This document shows, one piece after another, positions 1-9,190 of a DNA stretch of 64,000 nt. Source of the stretch: an uncultured Pseudomonadota bacterium (GTDB taxonomy: Bacteria > Pseudomonadota > Gammaproteobacteria > Methylococcales > Methylomonadaceae). The notes below the pieces were generated by a model. That model did no database searches. It saw nothing but the letters and a program-made list of their open reading frames with translations, and had not been told where the DNA came from. Each line of letters opens with the position of its first letter. Position 1 is the first letter of the stretch. The translations under genes and the position numbers were made by a program. The stretch is taken from positions 1 through 64,000 of the forward strand of contig CAINHO010000028.1 of NCBI GenBank assembly GCA_903848935.1. The letters run 5' to 3'.

Positions 1-6
1 GGATGA

Positions 7-750
7 TTGAACATGAATAATTTAATTGCACCCTATCGACAAAAATGGCAAAACGATTTCCCTAAAGTCATATTAAATGCGGCGTTAGGCGATGCGTCTA
101 AACATTCAAATTATCTTGCCGCAAAAAGTGGTGATTTAAATGCGGCGTTAATTTTGGCAATTGATTTAATCAATCAAGAAGCCATTGAAAAATTGGCGAC
201 CATTATTCAGAATGAAAAGCCGTTACTCGTTCCAGTTCACGCCGAGGAAGCAATAAGTATCAATCGAATTCCGTTAGCTTACGCTATTATTTTAGGCAAA
301 AAATTAGATTTACCTGTCGAGTTAAATGTTGTGCAATCTGCGAAAGTTAGCCGCACAGGTTCAGATGGTTTTTCGAGATTGGCATTTCCGCCGCCATTTT
401 CAGGTGAACCCAGTGCAAAAGCAGATTACGCAATTATTTTGGATGACACTTTAACGCAAGGCGGAACGCTAGCAAATTTGCGCGGTTATCTTGGGAAATT
501 TGGAATTCAAACACTTGCGGCAGCAACATTAACAGGCAAAAATTATTCCTCTACGCTTGCCATTACAGACGTGACTTTAAATACTTTACAGGAAAATTAT
601 CATGAACTTGAACATTGGTGGATTAGTTATTTCGGATATGGATTTGATTGCCTCACAGAATCCGAAGCACGATATATCATCCACTCAAAGAAGGATGCTG
701 ACACCATCCGAAATCGAATCATTGCAGAAAGACAAGCGGGATTCGTTTGA
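7..750 (+). CDS. Phosphoribosyltransferase-domain protein (PRTase-like)
   Basis: ORF with a PRPP-loop-like segment 'DYAIILDDTLTQGGTLANLR'; initiation at 7 or 13. Confidence 0.75.
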   Translation: MNMNNLIAPYRQKWQNDFPKVILNAALGDASKHSNYLAAKSGDLNAALILAIDLINQEAIEKLATIIQNEKPLLVPVHAEEAISINRIPLAYAIILGKKLDLPVELNVVQSAKVSRTGSDGFSRLAFPPPFSGEPSAKADYAIILDDTLTQGGTLANLRGYLGKFGIQTLAAATLTGKNYSSTLAITDVTLNTLQENYHELEHWWISYFGYGFDCLTESEARYIIHSKKDADTIRNRIIAERQAGFV

Positions 751-796
751 AAAAATGACGGCGATTTTTGAACAATTAAAATTGAAAATAAGTTAG
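695..796 (+). CDS. Small ORF (33 aa, MLTPSEIESLQKDKRDSFEKMTAIFEQLKLKIS) overlapping the PRTase 3' end
   Basis: C-terminal part of ORF 602..796; amphipathic, charged composition; overlaps the upstream stop out of frame. Confidence 0.35.
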   Translation: MLTPSEIESLQKDKRDSFEKMTAIFEQLKLKIS

Positions 797-875
797 GTGC
801 AAAAAGGATAGCAACCCTGATTAGCTCATCAATGCAAAATGCAAAGGCTAAGTCAGTTTGACTTGCACCTAACTT
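790..875. repeat. 86-bp element bounded by perfect 13-bp inverted repeats (AAGTTAGGTGCAA / TTGCACCTAACTT)
   Basis: Arms 790-802 and 863-875 are exact reverse complements; internal CTGA-TTAGC / GCTAA-G-TCAG complementarity. Confidence 0.7.
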
Positions 876-902
876 GGTTTTGAAAATAACACGAGACACC
901 CT

Positions 903-2582
903 ATGCAAGAAAACTTCCTCACCGTTCTACAAAACAAAGGCAAACTTTCCCAGTCCGATTTAAAAAAAGTGGAACGAATGCAAAAAACCGCTGTCGCTGA
1001 AAGTTTGCCTGCGTTGCTGATTAAACTTGGGCTGTGTTCAGAACTCGACGTGGCATTGGCATTTGTTGAAAGTGGCAATTTTTCTAAAATTACGCCTGAA
1101 CAATATCCGCTAGAAAAAACGTTGCCCGACGAAATTTCGCTACGTTTTTTGAAGCATTATCATCTAATCGGTTTAAGTTCGGACGAACTACACATAACTG
1201 TTTCAATGCTCGACCCTGAAGATGAATTTGTTTTGGATGCGCTACGTTTGGCAACAGGCAAAACAATTGTGCCGCAAGTGGGCGTATTATCTGAAATCGA
1301 TGCAGCAATCACGACACAATATGAACAAGGTCAGACTAAAACTGAATCGCTCGATGATTTGAGTTTTGACGAATTGGGCGAAGAAGATTTAGCGCATCTG
1401 AAAGATTTAGCCAGCGAAGCCCCCGTGATTAAAATGGTTAACGCGATTATGCAACGTGCTATCGAAATGAAAGCCTCCGATATTCACATCGAACCGTTTG
1501 AGCAAACGTTAAAAGTGCGTTTGCGTGTCGATGGCGTGTTGCAAGACATTGAAGCTCCGCCGGTGAAATCAACAGCCGCCGTGATTTCGCGTATTAAAAT
1601 CATGGCGAAACTCAACATTGCCGAACGCCGTTTGCCGCAAGACGGTCGGATTAAAGTGCAAATGCTTGGTAAAGAATTGGATTTACGGGTTTCCACCATT
1701 CCAACCATGTACGGCGAAAGTGTAGTTACTCGTCTGCTCGATAAAGAAAATACCGTATTAGATTTTGAAGCGTTGGGTTTTGGAGGGCGACAATTACAAC
1801 AATTTCTCGATGTTCTCGCGCAACCACATGGCATTATTTTAATCACCGGACCAACAGGTTCGGGCAAATCGACTACGATGTATGCGGCGTTGAAGCAATT
1901 AAATACTACCGCGCGAAAAATTATCACGGTTGAAGATCCTGTCGAATACCAAATGGACGGTATCAATCAAATTCAAGCCAAACCTCAAATTGGACTGACG
2001 TTTTCGGTCGCATTACGTTCGATTGTTCGCCAAGACCCTGACGTGATTATGATTGGTGAAATGCGTGATTTAGAAACGGCGCGAATTGCGGTTCAATCTG
2101 CGCTCACGGGGCATTTAGTGCTTTCGACTTTGCACACGAATGATGCCGCTGGTGGTGTAACCCGTTTGCTCGATATGGGTTTGGAAGAATATTTACTGAC
2201 TTCAACAGTGAATGGCATTTTGGCACAACGGCTAGTGCGACAACTTTGTAAATCTTGCAAACAGCCTTACGTTGCGCCGAATGAAATCGTAGATGAAATG
2301 CGTTTACGGCGTTTTCAACCTGATGGTGAAATTACGCTTTTCAAACCGATTGGTTGCACGGCGTGTGGTGGTTTAGGTTATCGTGGACGATTAGCAATTA
2401 TCGAATTTTTGTCGATGACCGACCCGATTCGTAAATTGATTATGGCACACGCTTCAGCTGGCGCGATTGAAACCGTGGCGCGTGAAGAAGGCATGACGAC
2501 GTTATACGAAAATGGTTTACAAAAAGTGTTGCAAGGCGTGACTACGTTGGAAGAAGTGATGCGCGTAACTTCGGAGAATTGA
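903..2582 (+). CDS. gspE: Type II secretion system ATPase GspE (PilB/GspE family)
   Basis: Walker A GPTGSGKST, Asp box, Walker B DPDVIMIGEMRD, CxxC zinc motifs (CKSC, CTAC). Confidence 0.93.
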   Translation: MQENFLTVLQNKGKLSQSDLKKVERMQKTAVAESLPALLIKLGLCSELDVALAFVESGNFSKITPEQYPLEKTLPDEISLRFLKHYHLIGLSSDELHITVSMLDPEDEFVLDALRLATGKTIVPQVGVLSEIDAAITTQYEQGQTKTESLDDLSFDELGEEDLAHLKDLASEAPVIKMVNAIMQRAIEMKASDIHIEPFEQTLKVRLRVDGVLQDIEAPPVKSTAAVISRIKIMAKLNIAERRLPQDGRIKVQMLGKELDLRVSTIPTMYGESVVTRLLDKENTVLDFEALGFGGRQLQQFLDVLAQPHGIILITGPTGSGKSTTMYAALKQLNTTARKIITVEDPVEYQMDGINQIQAKPQIGLTFSVALRSIVRQDPDVIMIGEMRDLETARIAVQSALTGHLVLSTLHTNDAAGGVTRLLDMGLEEYLLTSTVNGILAQRLVRQLCKSCKQPYVAPNEIVDEMRLRRFQPDGEITLFKPIGCTACGGLGYRGRLAIIEFLSMTDPIRKLIMAHASAGAIETVAREEGMTTLYENGLQKVLQGVTTLEEVMRVTSEN

Positions 2583-4504
2583 ACGTGAATGCCAAACTTC
2601 ATCAGCTATCCGTAGATAAAGCCGCCGAAGTGGTTGGTGTTTCTACAGCAACAATGCGGAATTGGGTAAAAGCAGGTCATATAACACCAGTGAAACAACG
2701 ACCGCTCTCATTTTCAAACAAAGATATTAATAAATTAAAAAATAGTCTTAAAAATGGTTCACTGCAAAAATTAACAACAAGAGCAAATAAGGTTCATTCG
2801 ACATCAAACATATTGCCATTTGAATGTGCTTCAAATGCAATTTTTTTTGATAATGTTGAAACCATTAAGGCTTTTGTTGATGAGAAAAAATTAAATTTAA
2901 ATAGCGTATTGTTTGTAGCGACAATTAAAGTTTTAGCAAAAAAAAACGAGGTTACATTTCATAACATCGAAAACGTATTTTCTGAAAATTCCTTTAAAAA
3001 TTGGAAGCGTAAATCTGTAAAAGTTGAGGTTGAAAACTGGTTACAAGAATTAAGCAATACGAAACAAAGTCAAAATGATTATGCAAAACTTTACGATTTA
3101 CTTGTTTTATCGAATGCCGATTTTTTAGGATTGTTATACCAATCATTGAGTAATGAAGGTAGCAAATCCGCTAAAGGCAGTTATTACACGCCTTTGAAAT
3201 TGATTGAAGATTCATTGTGTGAAATCAAAAAAAATTCAAATAATACATTCTTAGATCCTTGTTGCGGAACGGGAAACTATCTAATTTCTGCGGCGAAAAT
3301 TTTACAATTACAACCAGAAAAAATCCTTGGTTTTGATATTGATTCACTCGCTGTGAAAATTGCCCGAATCAATTTGTTACTTGCTTATCCAAAAATAGAT
3401 TTTTCACCAAATGTTTATTGTTTGGATTCACTCAATGAATTAGCAACGGGTAACGTTTCTTGCCAAACCAACGAGTTTTTAAATTCAATTGATGTGATTG
3501 CAACCAACCCGCCGTGGGGCGCATCAAAAAATAACTCGATTGAAACTTTTTCGTTGTTTTTACAAAAATCACTTCATTTGTTAAAGGATGGTGGGCAACT
3601 ATCGTTTGTTTTGCCAGAATCAATTTTGAATGTAAAAACACATTCCATCATTCGGCATACGCTTTTAACACAAGGAAAAATTTTAAAAATAATAAAATTA
3701 GGTCGGCAATTTACGGGGGTTTTTACACCTGTTATTAGATTAGATTTTGTAAAAACTTTAAAAAATACTGACAATTTAGTCACAATTCAAAATGATAAAA
3801 ATGTTTTTCATCTCGAACAAAAGCGTTTTTTGACTAACTCAAATTATATTTTTGACATTGATGTTTCTGCTGACGAAGCAAAACTTTTACAAAAAATTTA
3901 CGCCATTCCACACAATACGCTATTTCAAAATGCAGAATGGGCATTAGGAATTGTGACGGGAGATAACAAAAAACATCTTTCTGATGTGAATCTTCAAAAT
4001 TTAGAGCCTGTTTTCCGAGGCTCGGATATTCAAGCGTTTTTTGTAAATGAACCAAAATTATTTTTGAATTTTGAACCAAAAAACTTTCAGCAAGTTGCCC
4101 CAGAACGATTTTTCAGAATGCCAGAAAAGTTAATTTATCGATTCATTTCAAAAACGCTCACTTTTGCTTATGACGACAAACAACGATTAACGCTGAATAG
4201 TGCAAACATTTTGATTCCTAAAATTCCAAATGTCAGTTTAAAAGTGGCTTTAGCTTATTTAAATTCAAGTCTGTTTCAATACTTATTCAAAAAACAATTT
4301 TCAACACATAAAGTATTGCGCGGCGACCTTGAAAAATTACCGTTTCCTATCTTGAGCAACTCGAAACATAACGAAATAGAGCAAATAATTGAGCAAGTGT
4401 TAAAAGGCAAAAGTAAGTATGACCAGTTAGATGCGTTGATTTTTTCAACGTTTCATTTATCGAATTCTGAAATAACGACAATTCACCAAGGATTAAAAAA
4501 GTAA
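2579..4504 (+). CDS. N6-adenine DNA methyltransferase (Eco57I/TaqI-like) with N-terminal MerR/excisionase-like HTH
   Basis: Motif I 'FLDPCCGTGNYL', motif IV 'NPPWG', C-terminal TaqI-like specificity region; N-terminal 'SVDKAAEVVGVSTATMRNWVKAGHITP'. TTG start at 2579 or GTG at 2585. Confidence 0.85.
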   Translation: MNVNAKLHQLSVDKAAEVVGVSTATMRNWVKAGHITPVKQRPLSFSNKDINKLKNSLKNGSLQKLTTRANKVHSTSNILPFECASNAIFFDNVETIKAFVDEKKLNLNSVLFVATIKVLAKKNEVTFHNIENVFSENSFKNWKRKSVKVEVENWLQELSNTKQSQNDYAKLYDLLVLSNADFLGLLYQSLSNEGSKSAKGSYYTPLKLIEDSLCEIKKNSNNTFLDPCCGTGNYLISAAKILQLQPEKILGFDIDSLAVKIARINLLLAYPKIDFSPNVYCLDSLNELATGNVSCQTNEFLNSIDVIATNPPWGASKNNSIETFSLFLQKSLHLLKDGGQLSFVLPESILNVKTHSIIRHTLLTQGKILKIIKLGRQFTGVFTPVIRLDFVKTLKNTDNLVTIQNDKNVFHLEQKRFLTNSNYIFDIDVSADEAKLLQKIYAIPHNTLFQNAEWALGIVTGDNKKHLSDVNLQNLEPVFRGSDIQAFFVNEPKLFLNFEPKNFQQVAPERFFRMPEKLIYRFISKTLTFAYDDKQRLTLNSANILIPKIPNVSLKVALAYLNSSLFQYLFKKQFSTHKVLRGDLEKLPFPILSNSKHNEIEQIIEQVLKGKSKYDQLDALIFSTFHLSNSEITTIHQGLKK

Positions 4505-5235
4505 TGGAACAATTAAAAGCAAAACTTATTGGGCTTGTTGAAACGCTCGAAAAACAAAAACACGATGATGTTATGCAACGTTTAGATGATTTGGTTTCAG
4601 TTTATCCATTCAATGATTATGAATTTTTAATTTCATCTTTAATGGGTCACGGCAAAATTTCAATCGATGATTATCACGAACTTCGTGATGATTACATTGC
4701 TCGAAATATGTTTTTGTATATTTTTGAAATTAGCGCACCGCGCAGTTTTGGCGAATCATGGGCGCAAGGCAATTTAAAAACACTTTGCCCCGAATTGGTT
4801 AAACCAACTAAAAAAATAGATGTGAATTATTCAGGGCAATACGATTTCTTTTTAGACAACAAAATAAGAATTGAAGTCAAAGCCTCGAGAGCTGTTGATT
4901 TTGACAGTAACGAACCTTTGTACGTTAAAGCATTGGCTTCGGATTCGATCGCTAAATTCGATATGAATTTTCAGCAAGTGAAGCCCGCTTGTTGTGATGT
5001 TCTAATTTGGGTAGGCGTTTGGCGTGATGTGGTGCGTTATTGGGTACTTTCCTCGGACGAAGTTGCACAAAATAAATACTATTCAACAGGGCAACATCGT
5101 GGAAATACTGGCGAAGGTCAAATTCATTTGAAAGAATCTAATATCGCAGAATTTGCGGCTTTTGAATCTTCGGCTAGAAATCTTGTTGATGATATTCGGG
5201 CTGCTTATTTACGACAACGTGGAAATAAAGAATGA
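4504..5235 (+). CDS. Putative type II restriction endonuclease (PD-(D/E)xK-like)
   Basis: Overlaps the methyltransferase stop; 'YDFFLDNKIRIEVKASRA' resembles a D...ExK nuclease core. Confidence 0.7.
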   Translation: MEQLKAKLIGLVETLEKQKHDDVMQRLDDLVSVYPFNDYEFLISSLMGHGKISIDDYHELRDDYIARNMFLYIFEISAPRSFGESWAQGNLKTLCPELVKPTKKIDVNYSGQYDFFLDNKIRIEVKASRAVDFDSNEPLYVKALASDSIAKFDMNFQQVKPACCDVLIWVGVWRDVVRYWVLSSDEVAQNKYYSTGQHRGNTGEGQIHLKESNIAEFAAFESSARNLVDDIRAAYLRQRGNKE

Positions 5236-6449
5236 CCTTATTTTTTTATCAAGCCGTCAACACCGCTGGCGAAACCGAAGAAGGCGAACGCGAAGCTGTC
5301 GACGAAGCCAGTTGTGTGCAGCAATTACAAGCTGACGGCTATATTCCAATTCGCGTCAAACCCGCAAAACGCCAAGCATTTTTAGGCTTCAATTTAAGCG
5401 GTCGAAGCGGAAAATTATCCAACAAAAGCATAGTGTTATTGACGGGCGAACTAGCGATGTTGTTGGAATCTGGACTACCGTTAGACAGGTCTTTGCTTGT
5501 GTTAATGGATTTAGCCAACGATAACGAAAACTTGAGCAAACTCATCGGGCGAGTCTTAGAAAAAGTGAAAAGCGGCGTGTCGCTCGCCGACGCATTCGAA
5601 CAACAAACTGGCGTTTTCAGTAAATTTTATTTAAACATGATTCGTGCAGGTGAAGCGGGTGGAAATTTAGGCGAAGTGTTAAACCGAATGGCGGTGTATT
5701 TAGAAAGCTCGCAAGAACTGAAAGAAACCGTCAGTACCGCGTTAATTTATCCGACAATTTTGTTGGTGATGTCGCTGGCTTCGCTGTTTATTATGCTGAC
5801 ATTCGTGGTGCCACAATTTAGCGAAATGTTTGCCAGTGCAGGTAAAGCCTTGCCAGTTTCGACACAAATCGTCGTGGGTTTAGCGGACTGGTTACAACAT
5901 TATTGGTGGATTGTGATTGGTGGCGTGGTTTCGATTATGACGTATTTCAATTTCCAACTCGGCAATCCTGAAACTAAAAAAGTGTGGGACGGACGGTGGT
6001 TAAAATTACCGCTCGTCGGCGAAATGATTTTGAACAAAGAAGTCGCTAACGTGACGCGCACTTTGGGAACACTTTTAGGAAATGGCGTGTCGATTTTATC
6101 GGCGTTTATTATTGTCCGAGAAACCGTTGATAATTTGGTCGTTGCCGCTGCGTTGCACGATACAGAAGAACAAATTAAACAAGGTAAAACGCTATTTGAC
6201 GCACTCGAACAAAAAGCAATTTTCCCCAAAATGGCGATGCAAATGATAAAAATGGGTGAAGAAACAGGGCATTTAGAAGAAATGCTTTTGCGCGTTGCCA
6301 CGATTTACGATAAACAATTGCGCGTATCGATTGCCCGAATGTTAGCGTTACTTGAACCTGCGTTGATTATTACGCTCGGCATTATGATTGCTGGAATTAT
6401 CGTGTCGATTTTGTTGGCAATTTTGAGCGTGAATGATTTGGCGGTGTGA
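5232..6449 (+). CDS. gspF: Type II secretion system inner membrane protein GspF
   Basis: T2SF family: duplicated 'GELAMLLESGLPLDRSL' / 'TLGTLLGNGVSILSAF' segments, three TM segments, C-terminal 'LLEPALIITLGIMIAGIIVSILLAIL'. Confidence 0.93.
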   Translation: MTLFFYQAVNTAGETEEGEREAVDEASCVQQLQADGYIPIRVKPAKRQAFLGFNLSGRSGKLSNKSIVLLTGELAMLLESGLPLDRSLLVLMDLANDNENLSKLIGRVLEKVKSGVSLADAFEQQTGVFSKFYLNMIRAGEAGGNLGEVLNRMAVYLESSQELKETVSTALIYPTILLVMSLASLFIMLTFVVPQFSEMFASAGKALPVSTQIVVGLADWLQHYWWIVIGGVVSIMTYFNFQLGNPETKKVWDGRWLKLPLVGEMILNKEVANVTRTLGTLLGNGVSILSAFIIVRETVDNLVVAAALHDTEEQIKQGKTLFDALEQKAIFPKMAMQMIKMGEETGHLEEMLLRVATIYDKQLRVSIARMLALLEPALIITLGIMIAGIIVSILLAILSVNDLAV

Positions 6450-6490
6450 CGGCGAAGGTATGGAATCCTTCGCCAATAACGAAAAAACGT

Positions 6491-7900
6491 CTACGCTGCA
6501 GCAGAAAAAAGTGAACCTGAGCCAGGTTGAAGTGAATTACCATTTGCGGTATTTGCTGACAATTGCGTTAAGAAATCTTGTAAATTTACAGGCGAAGTTG
6601 AGCCACCTAAAGATTGAACAAGGTTAGTAAAATCCGTTTGTAACGCGCTGTTTTTTCCATTAGAACCGCTTAATGAATTCGTTAAATTTTGCAAATTAGC
6701 CGTGGGATTATTGTACGCCGTTTGTATTTTTGATGGCGGAACTGAAACACCCGTCACGCTGAGTCCCATATCTTCAAGCATCGCAACATCTAACGTAGAA
6801 ATTGATTTTACTTCGCCAGTGTTGATGGATGCTGACATTAAATCAGTGGGATTTAGCACATGATAATAAGCAGACCCTACTCCAGCACTTGCAGGAGCTA
6901 ATGGTACTGGCTTACCTGCATTCACTGTTTCAGCGTGACGACCTACAAAAAATACAGGCGAATTACTGGGTGGTGTCACTACAGTTGGATCCGTAGATGG
7001 TGTTACTACAGTTGGATCCGCAGGTGGTGTTACTACAGTTGGATCCGTAGATGGTGTCACTACAGTTGGATCATTTGGTAATGTGACTAATGTGTCATAG
7101 GCTGTTTTTAAAGACGCACTCTGTGCCAAATTTCCCGTAAAGGCTAAACCATGCAAAATTTCATGTGTCAGAATCGTTGTTAAATCATATTTATCAGGTG
7201 CTGGTGTGCCACTGAATGACATTTTATCCATATTCGCCAAATTGATATAAAGCGTTGAATCGGGTGCGTTCGGACTAGAATCTACCCCTTTAATTGAATC
7301 AGCAATAAATGAAGCATCTGTTGTTTTCGTTGGATTAGTTGGATCCGTCGGATTTGCTGTAGTGGTAGTAATTAGGGAAGCATTCGCTTGAGCCAAAGTG
7401 CCGCTATCTATAGATTCAGTCAATACTTTCAAGTCGAAAACAACTTTTGAGCTAATGTATTGTCCGATATTATCCAAAGCTGTTTTAATGCTGCCACTTA
7501 CATTGGCAAGATTATTACCCAAATTTGCCTGACTTAAATCGACGTTGTATTTAAAATTCGTCCCCCCTGAAATTTGCGTGCTATTTTCAACACTGGCCGC
7601 AGAGGTTAACGCTTGTGGATTACTTTGCGTTAACGTTTTAGATAAGTTTTGCACAAAAACTTGCAGCGCATCATGAGTATTCGGCGATGTATTCCCTGCA
7701 TTCACGTCAGCAGTGTTTACACCCAAATTTTGCAACGATTGAATCACGCTTTGCATCAATGAGTCGTTGTTACTATTTGCACTCGATGTTGAAGGCGTGA
7801 CATTCTTGCTTGCGTTATCCGTTTGTGTCGTTTGTGTATTCACATTTGCTAATGTGAGAATTTGATACGGTGTTGAAGACCGATTGATTGTATAGGTCAT
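6491..7900 (-). CDS. Putative extracellular zinc metalloprotease-like protein (HExxH) with TDPTVVTPP repeats
   Basis: 'LTTILTHEILHGLAFTG' zinc motif, 'NPTDLMSASINTGEVKSISTLDVAMLEDMGL' downstream; low-complexity Pro/Thr insert; no evident signal peptide. Confidence 0.65.
   Translation of the reverse strand: MTYTINRSSTPYQILTLANVNTQTTQTDNASKNVTPSTSSANSNNDSLMQSVIQSLQNLGVNTADVNAGNTSPNTHDALQVFVQNLSKTLTQSNPQALTSAASVENSTQISGGTNFKYNVDLSQANLGNNLANVSGSIKTALDNIGQYISSKVVFDLKVLTESIDSGTLAQANASLITTTTANPTDPTNPTKTTDASFIADSIKGVDSSPNAPDSTLYINLANMDKMSFSGTPAPDKYDLTTILTHEILHGLAFTGNLAQSASLKTAYDTLVTLPNDPTVVTPSTDPTVVTPPADPTVVTPSTDPTVVTPPSNSPVFFVGRHAETVNAGKPVPLAPASAGVGSAYYHVLNPTDLMSASINTGEVKSISTLDVAMLEDMGLSVTGVSVPPSKIQTAYNNPTANLQNLTNSLSGSNGKNSALQTDFTNLVQSLGGSTSPVNLQDFLTQLSANTANGNSLQPGSGSLFSAAA
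6973..7080. repeat. 27-bp tandem repeat x4 (GGTGTCACTACAGTTGGATCCGTAGAT)
   Basis: Direct reading of four consecutive near-identical 27-mers, in frame (9 aa per unit) in the metalloprotease gene. Confidence 0.9.
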
Positions 7901-8004
7901 AGTTATCTATCCCATGCTTGAGTATTTGTAATTTGGATTATGGTGGATTCCAAAAAAACATCCTCTTCCATTGTCGGCATAACTTGTGAAACCTATAACA
8001 GGAT

Positions 8005-8985
8005 TCATTTAAACAAATGTTTCACTGCATCACGTTCTTGTTTTAATTCCTCCTCGGTCAAACGCATTCGGCTACGACTAAATTCGTTAATGGCTAAATT
8101 CTGCACGATGCTAATTTCGCCATCTTCTACCGTGACCGGAAAGGAATACATCACGCCTTTTTCAATGCCATAACTGCCGTCAGATAAAACGCCCATACTC
8201 ACCCAATCGTTATTGGGTGTCCCTTGCGCCCAAACTCGCATTTGATCTAACGCCGCATTTGCTGCCGAACCCGCACTGGATTGACCTCGCGCTTTAATGA
8301 CTGCTTCGCCACGTTGTTGAACGGTCGGGATAAATTCATTCACAAACCACGCATCGTCCACCAACGATAACGCATCTTGTCCACGCACTTTCGCGTGATG
8401 TAAATCGGGATATTGCGTGCCGGAATGGTTGCCCCAGACCGTCATATTTTTAATATCAGTGGTTAATACACCGCACTTTTCAGCCAATTGACTAATCGCG
8501 CGATTGTGATCTAATCGGCTCATGGCAGAAAAATTTGCAGGCGATAAATCAGGGGCATTCTTCAACGCGATTAAGGCATTGGTATTGGCTGGATTCCCCG
8601 TGACTAATACTTTAACGTTTCGATTTGCGACCGCATTTAACGCTTTGCCTTGGGTCGCAAAAATTTCAGCATTTACTTCGAGTAAATCTTTTCGCGCCAT
8701 ACCCAATGTGCGCGGACGTGCGCCGATTAAAAACGCATAATCCACATTTTTAAAGGCAACCAACGGATCGGCGGTCATTTCAATGCCCATTACAATCGGG
8801 CTGGCGCAATCATGCAATTCCATCACTACGCCTTCTAACGCTGATAACGCGGGAGGTATTTCCAATAAATGCAGCACAATCGGTTGATCTTTGCCAAAGG
8901 AATGTCCAGCTGCCAAACGAAATAGCAGTGAATAACTAATTTGTCCTGCCGCCCCTGTGACAGCAATATGAAGTGGTGCTTTCAT
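8005..8985 (-). CDS. mdh: Malate dehydrogenase
   Basis: '[19 protein letters not shown]', '[13 protein letters not shown]', '[13 protein letters not shown]', '[11 protein letters not shown]' match the NAD-malate dehydrogenase family. Confidence 0.95.
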   Translation of the reverse strand: MKAPLHIAVTGAAGQISYSLLFRLAAGHSFGKDQPIVLHLLEIPPALSALEGVVMELHDCASPIVMGIEMTADPLVAFKNVDYAFLIGARPRTLGMARKDLLEVNAEIFATQGKALNAVANRNVKVLVTGNPANTNALIALKNAPDLSPANFSAMSRLDHNRAISQLAEKCGVLTTDIKNMTVWGNHSGTQYPDLHHAKVRGQDALSLVDDAWFVNEFIPTVQQRGEAVIKARGQSSAGSAANAALDQMRVWAQGTPNNDWVSMGVLSDGSYGIEKGVMYSFPVTVEDGEISIVQNLAINEFSRSRMRLTEEELKQERDAVKHLFK

Positions 8986-9190
8986 GTTTTATCTTTCCTT
9001 TGAAACAACTCAGCGGGTGTTATCTGAAAATAGTGAAATGTGAAACGAAGTCGGATGACCTCGGGTTTTATCGCCGTCATCCTACCATTCATAAGCGTGT
9101 AAAAACAGGTGCTACATGACAGCACACGCGGTTTTATCAGTTATAATGTTGCTCATTCCATTCTTTAAATCGAATTAAAACGAGACTTTC

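Noticed and set aside
1484-1966. Long antisense ORF (160 aa, minus strand) inside gspE
   Set aside because: Shadow ORF opposite a strongly conserved ATPase; composition follows the antisense of gspE codons with no recognisable domain.
6451-6474. GGCGAAGG...CCTTCGCC hairpin after gspF considered as a terminator
   Set aside because: Good stem but no T-run on either strand; could only be a weak or Rho-assisted 3' end.
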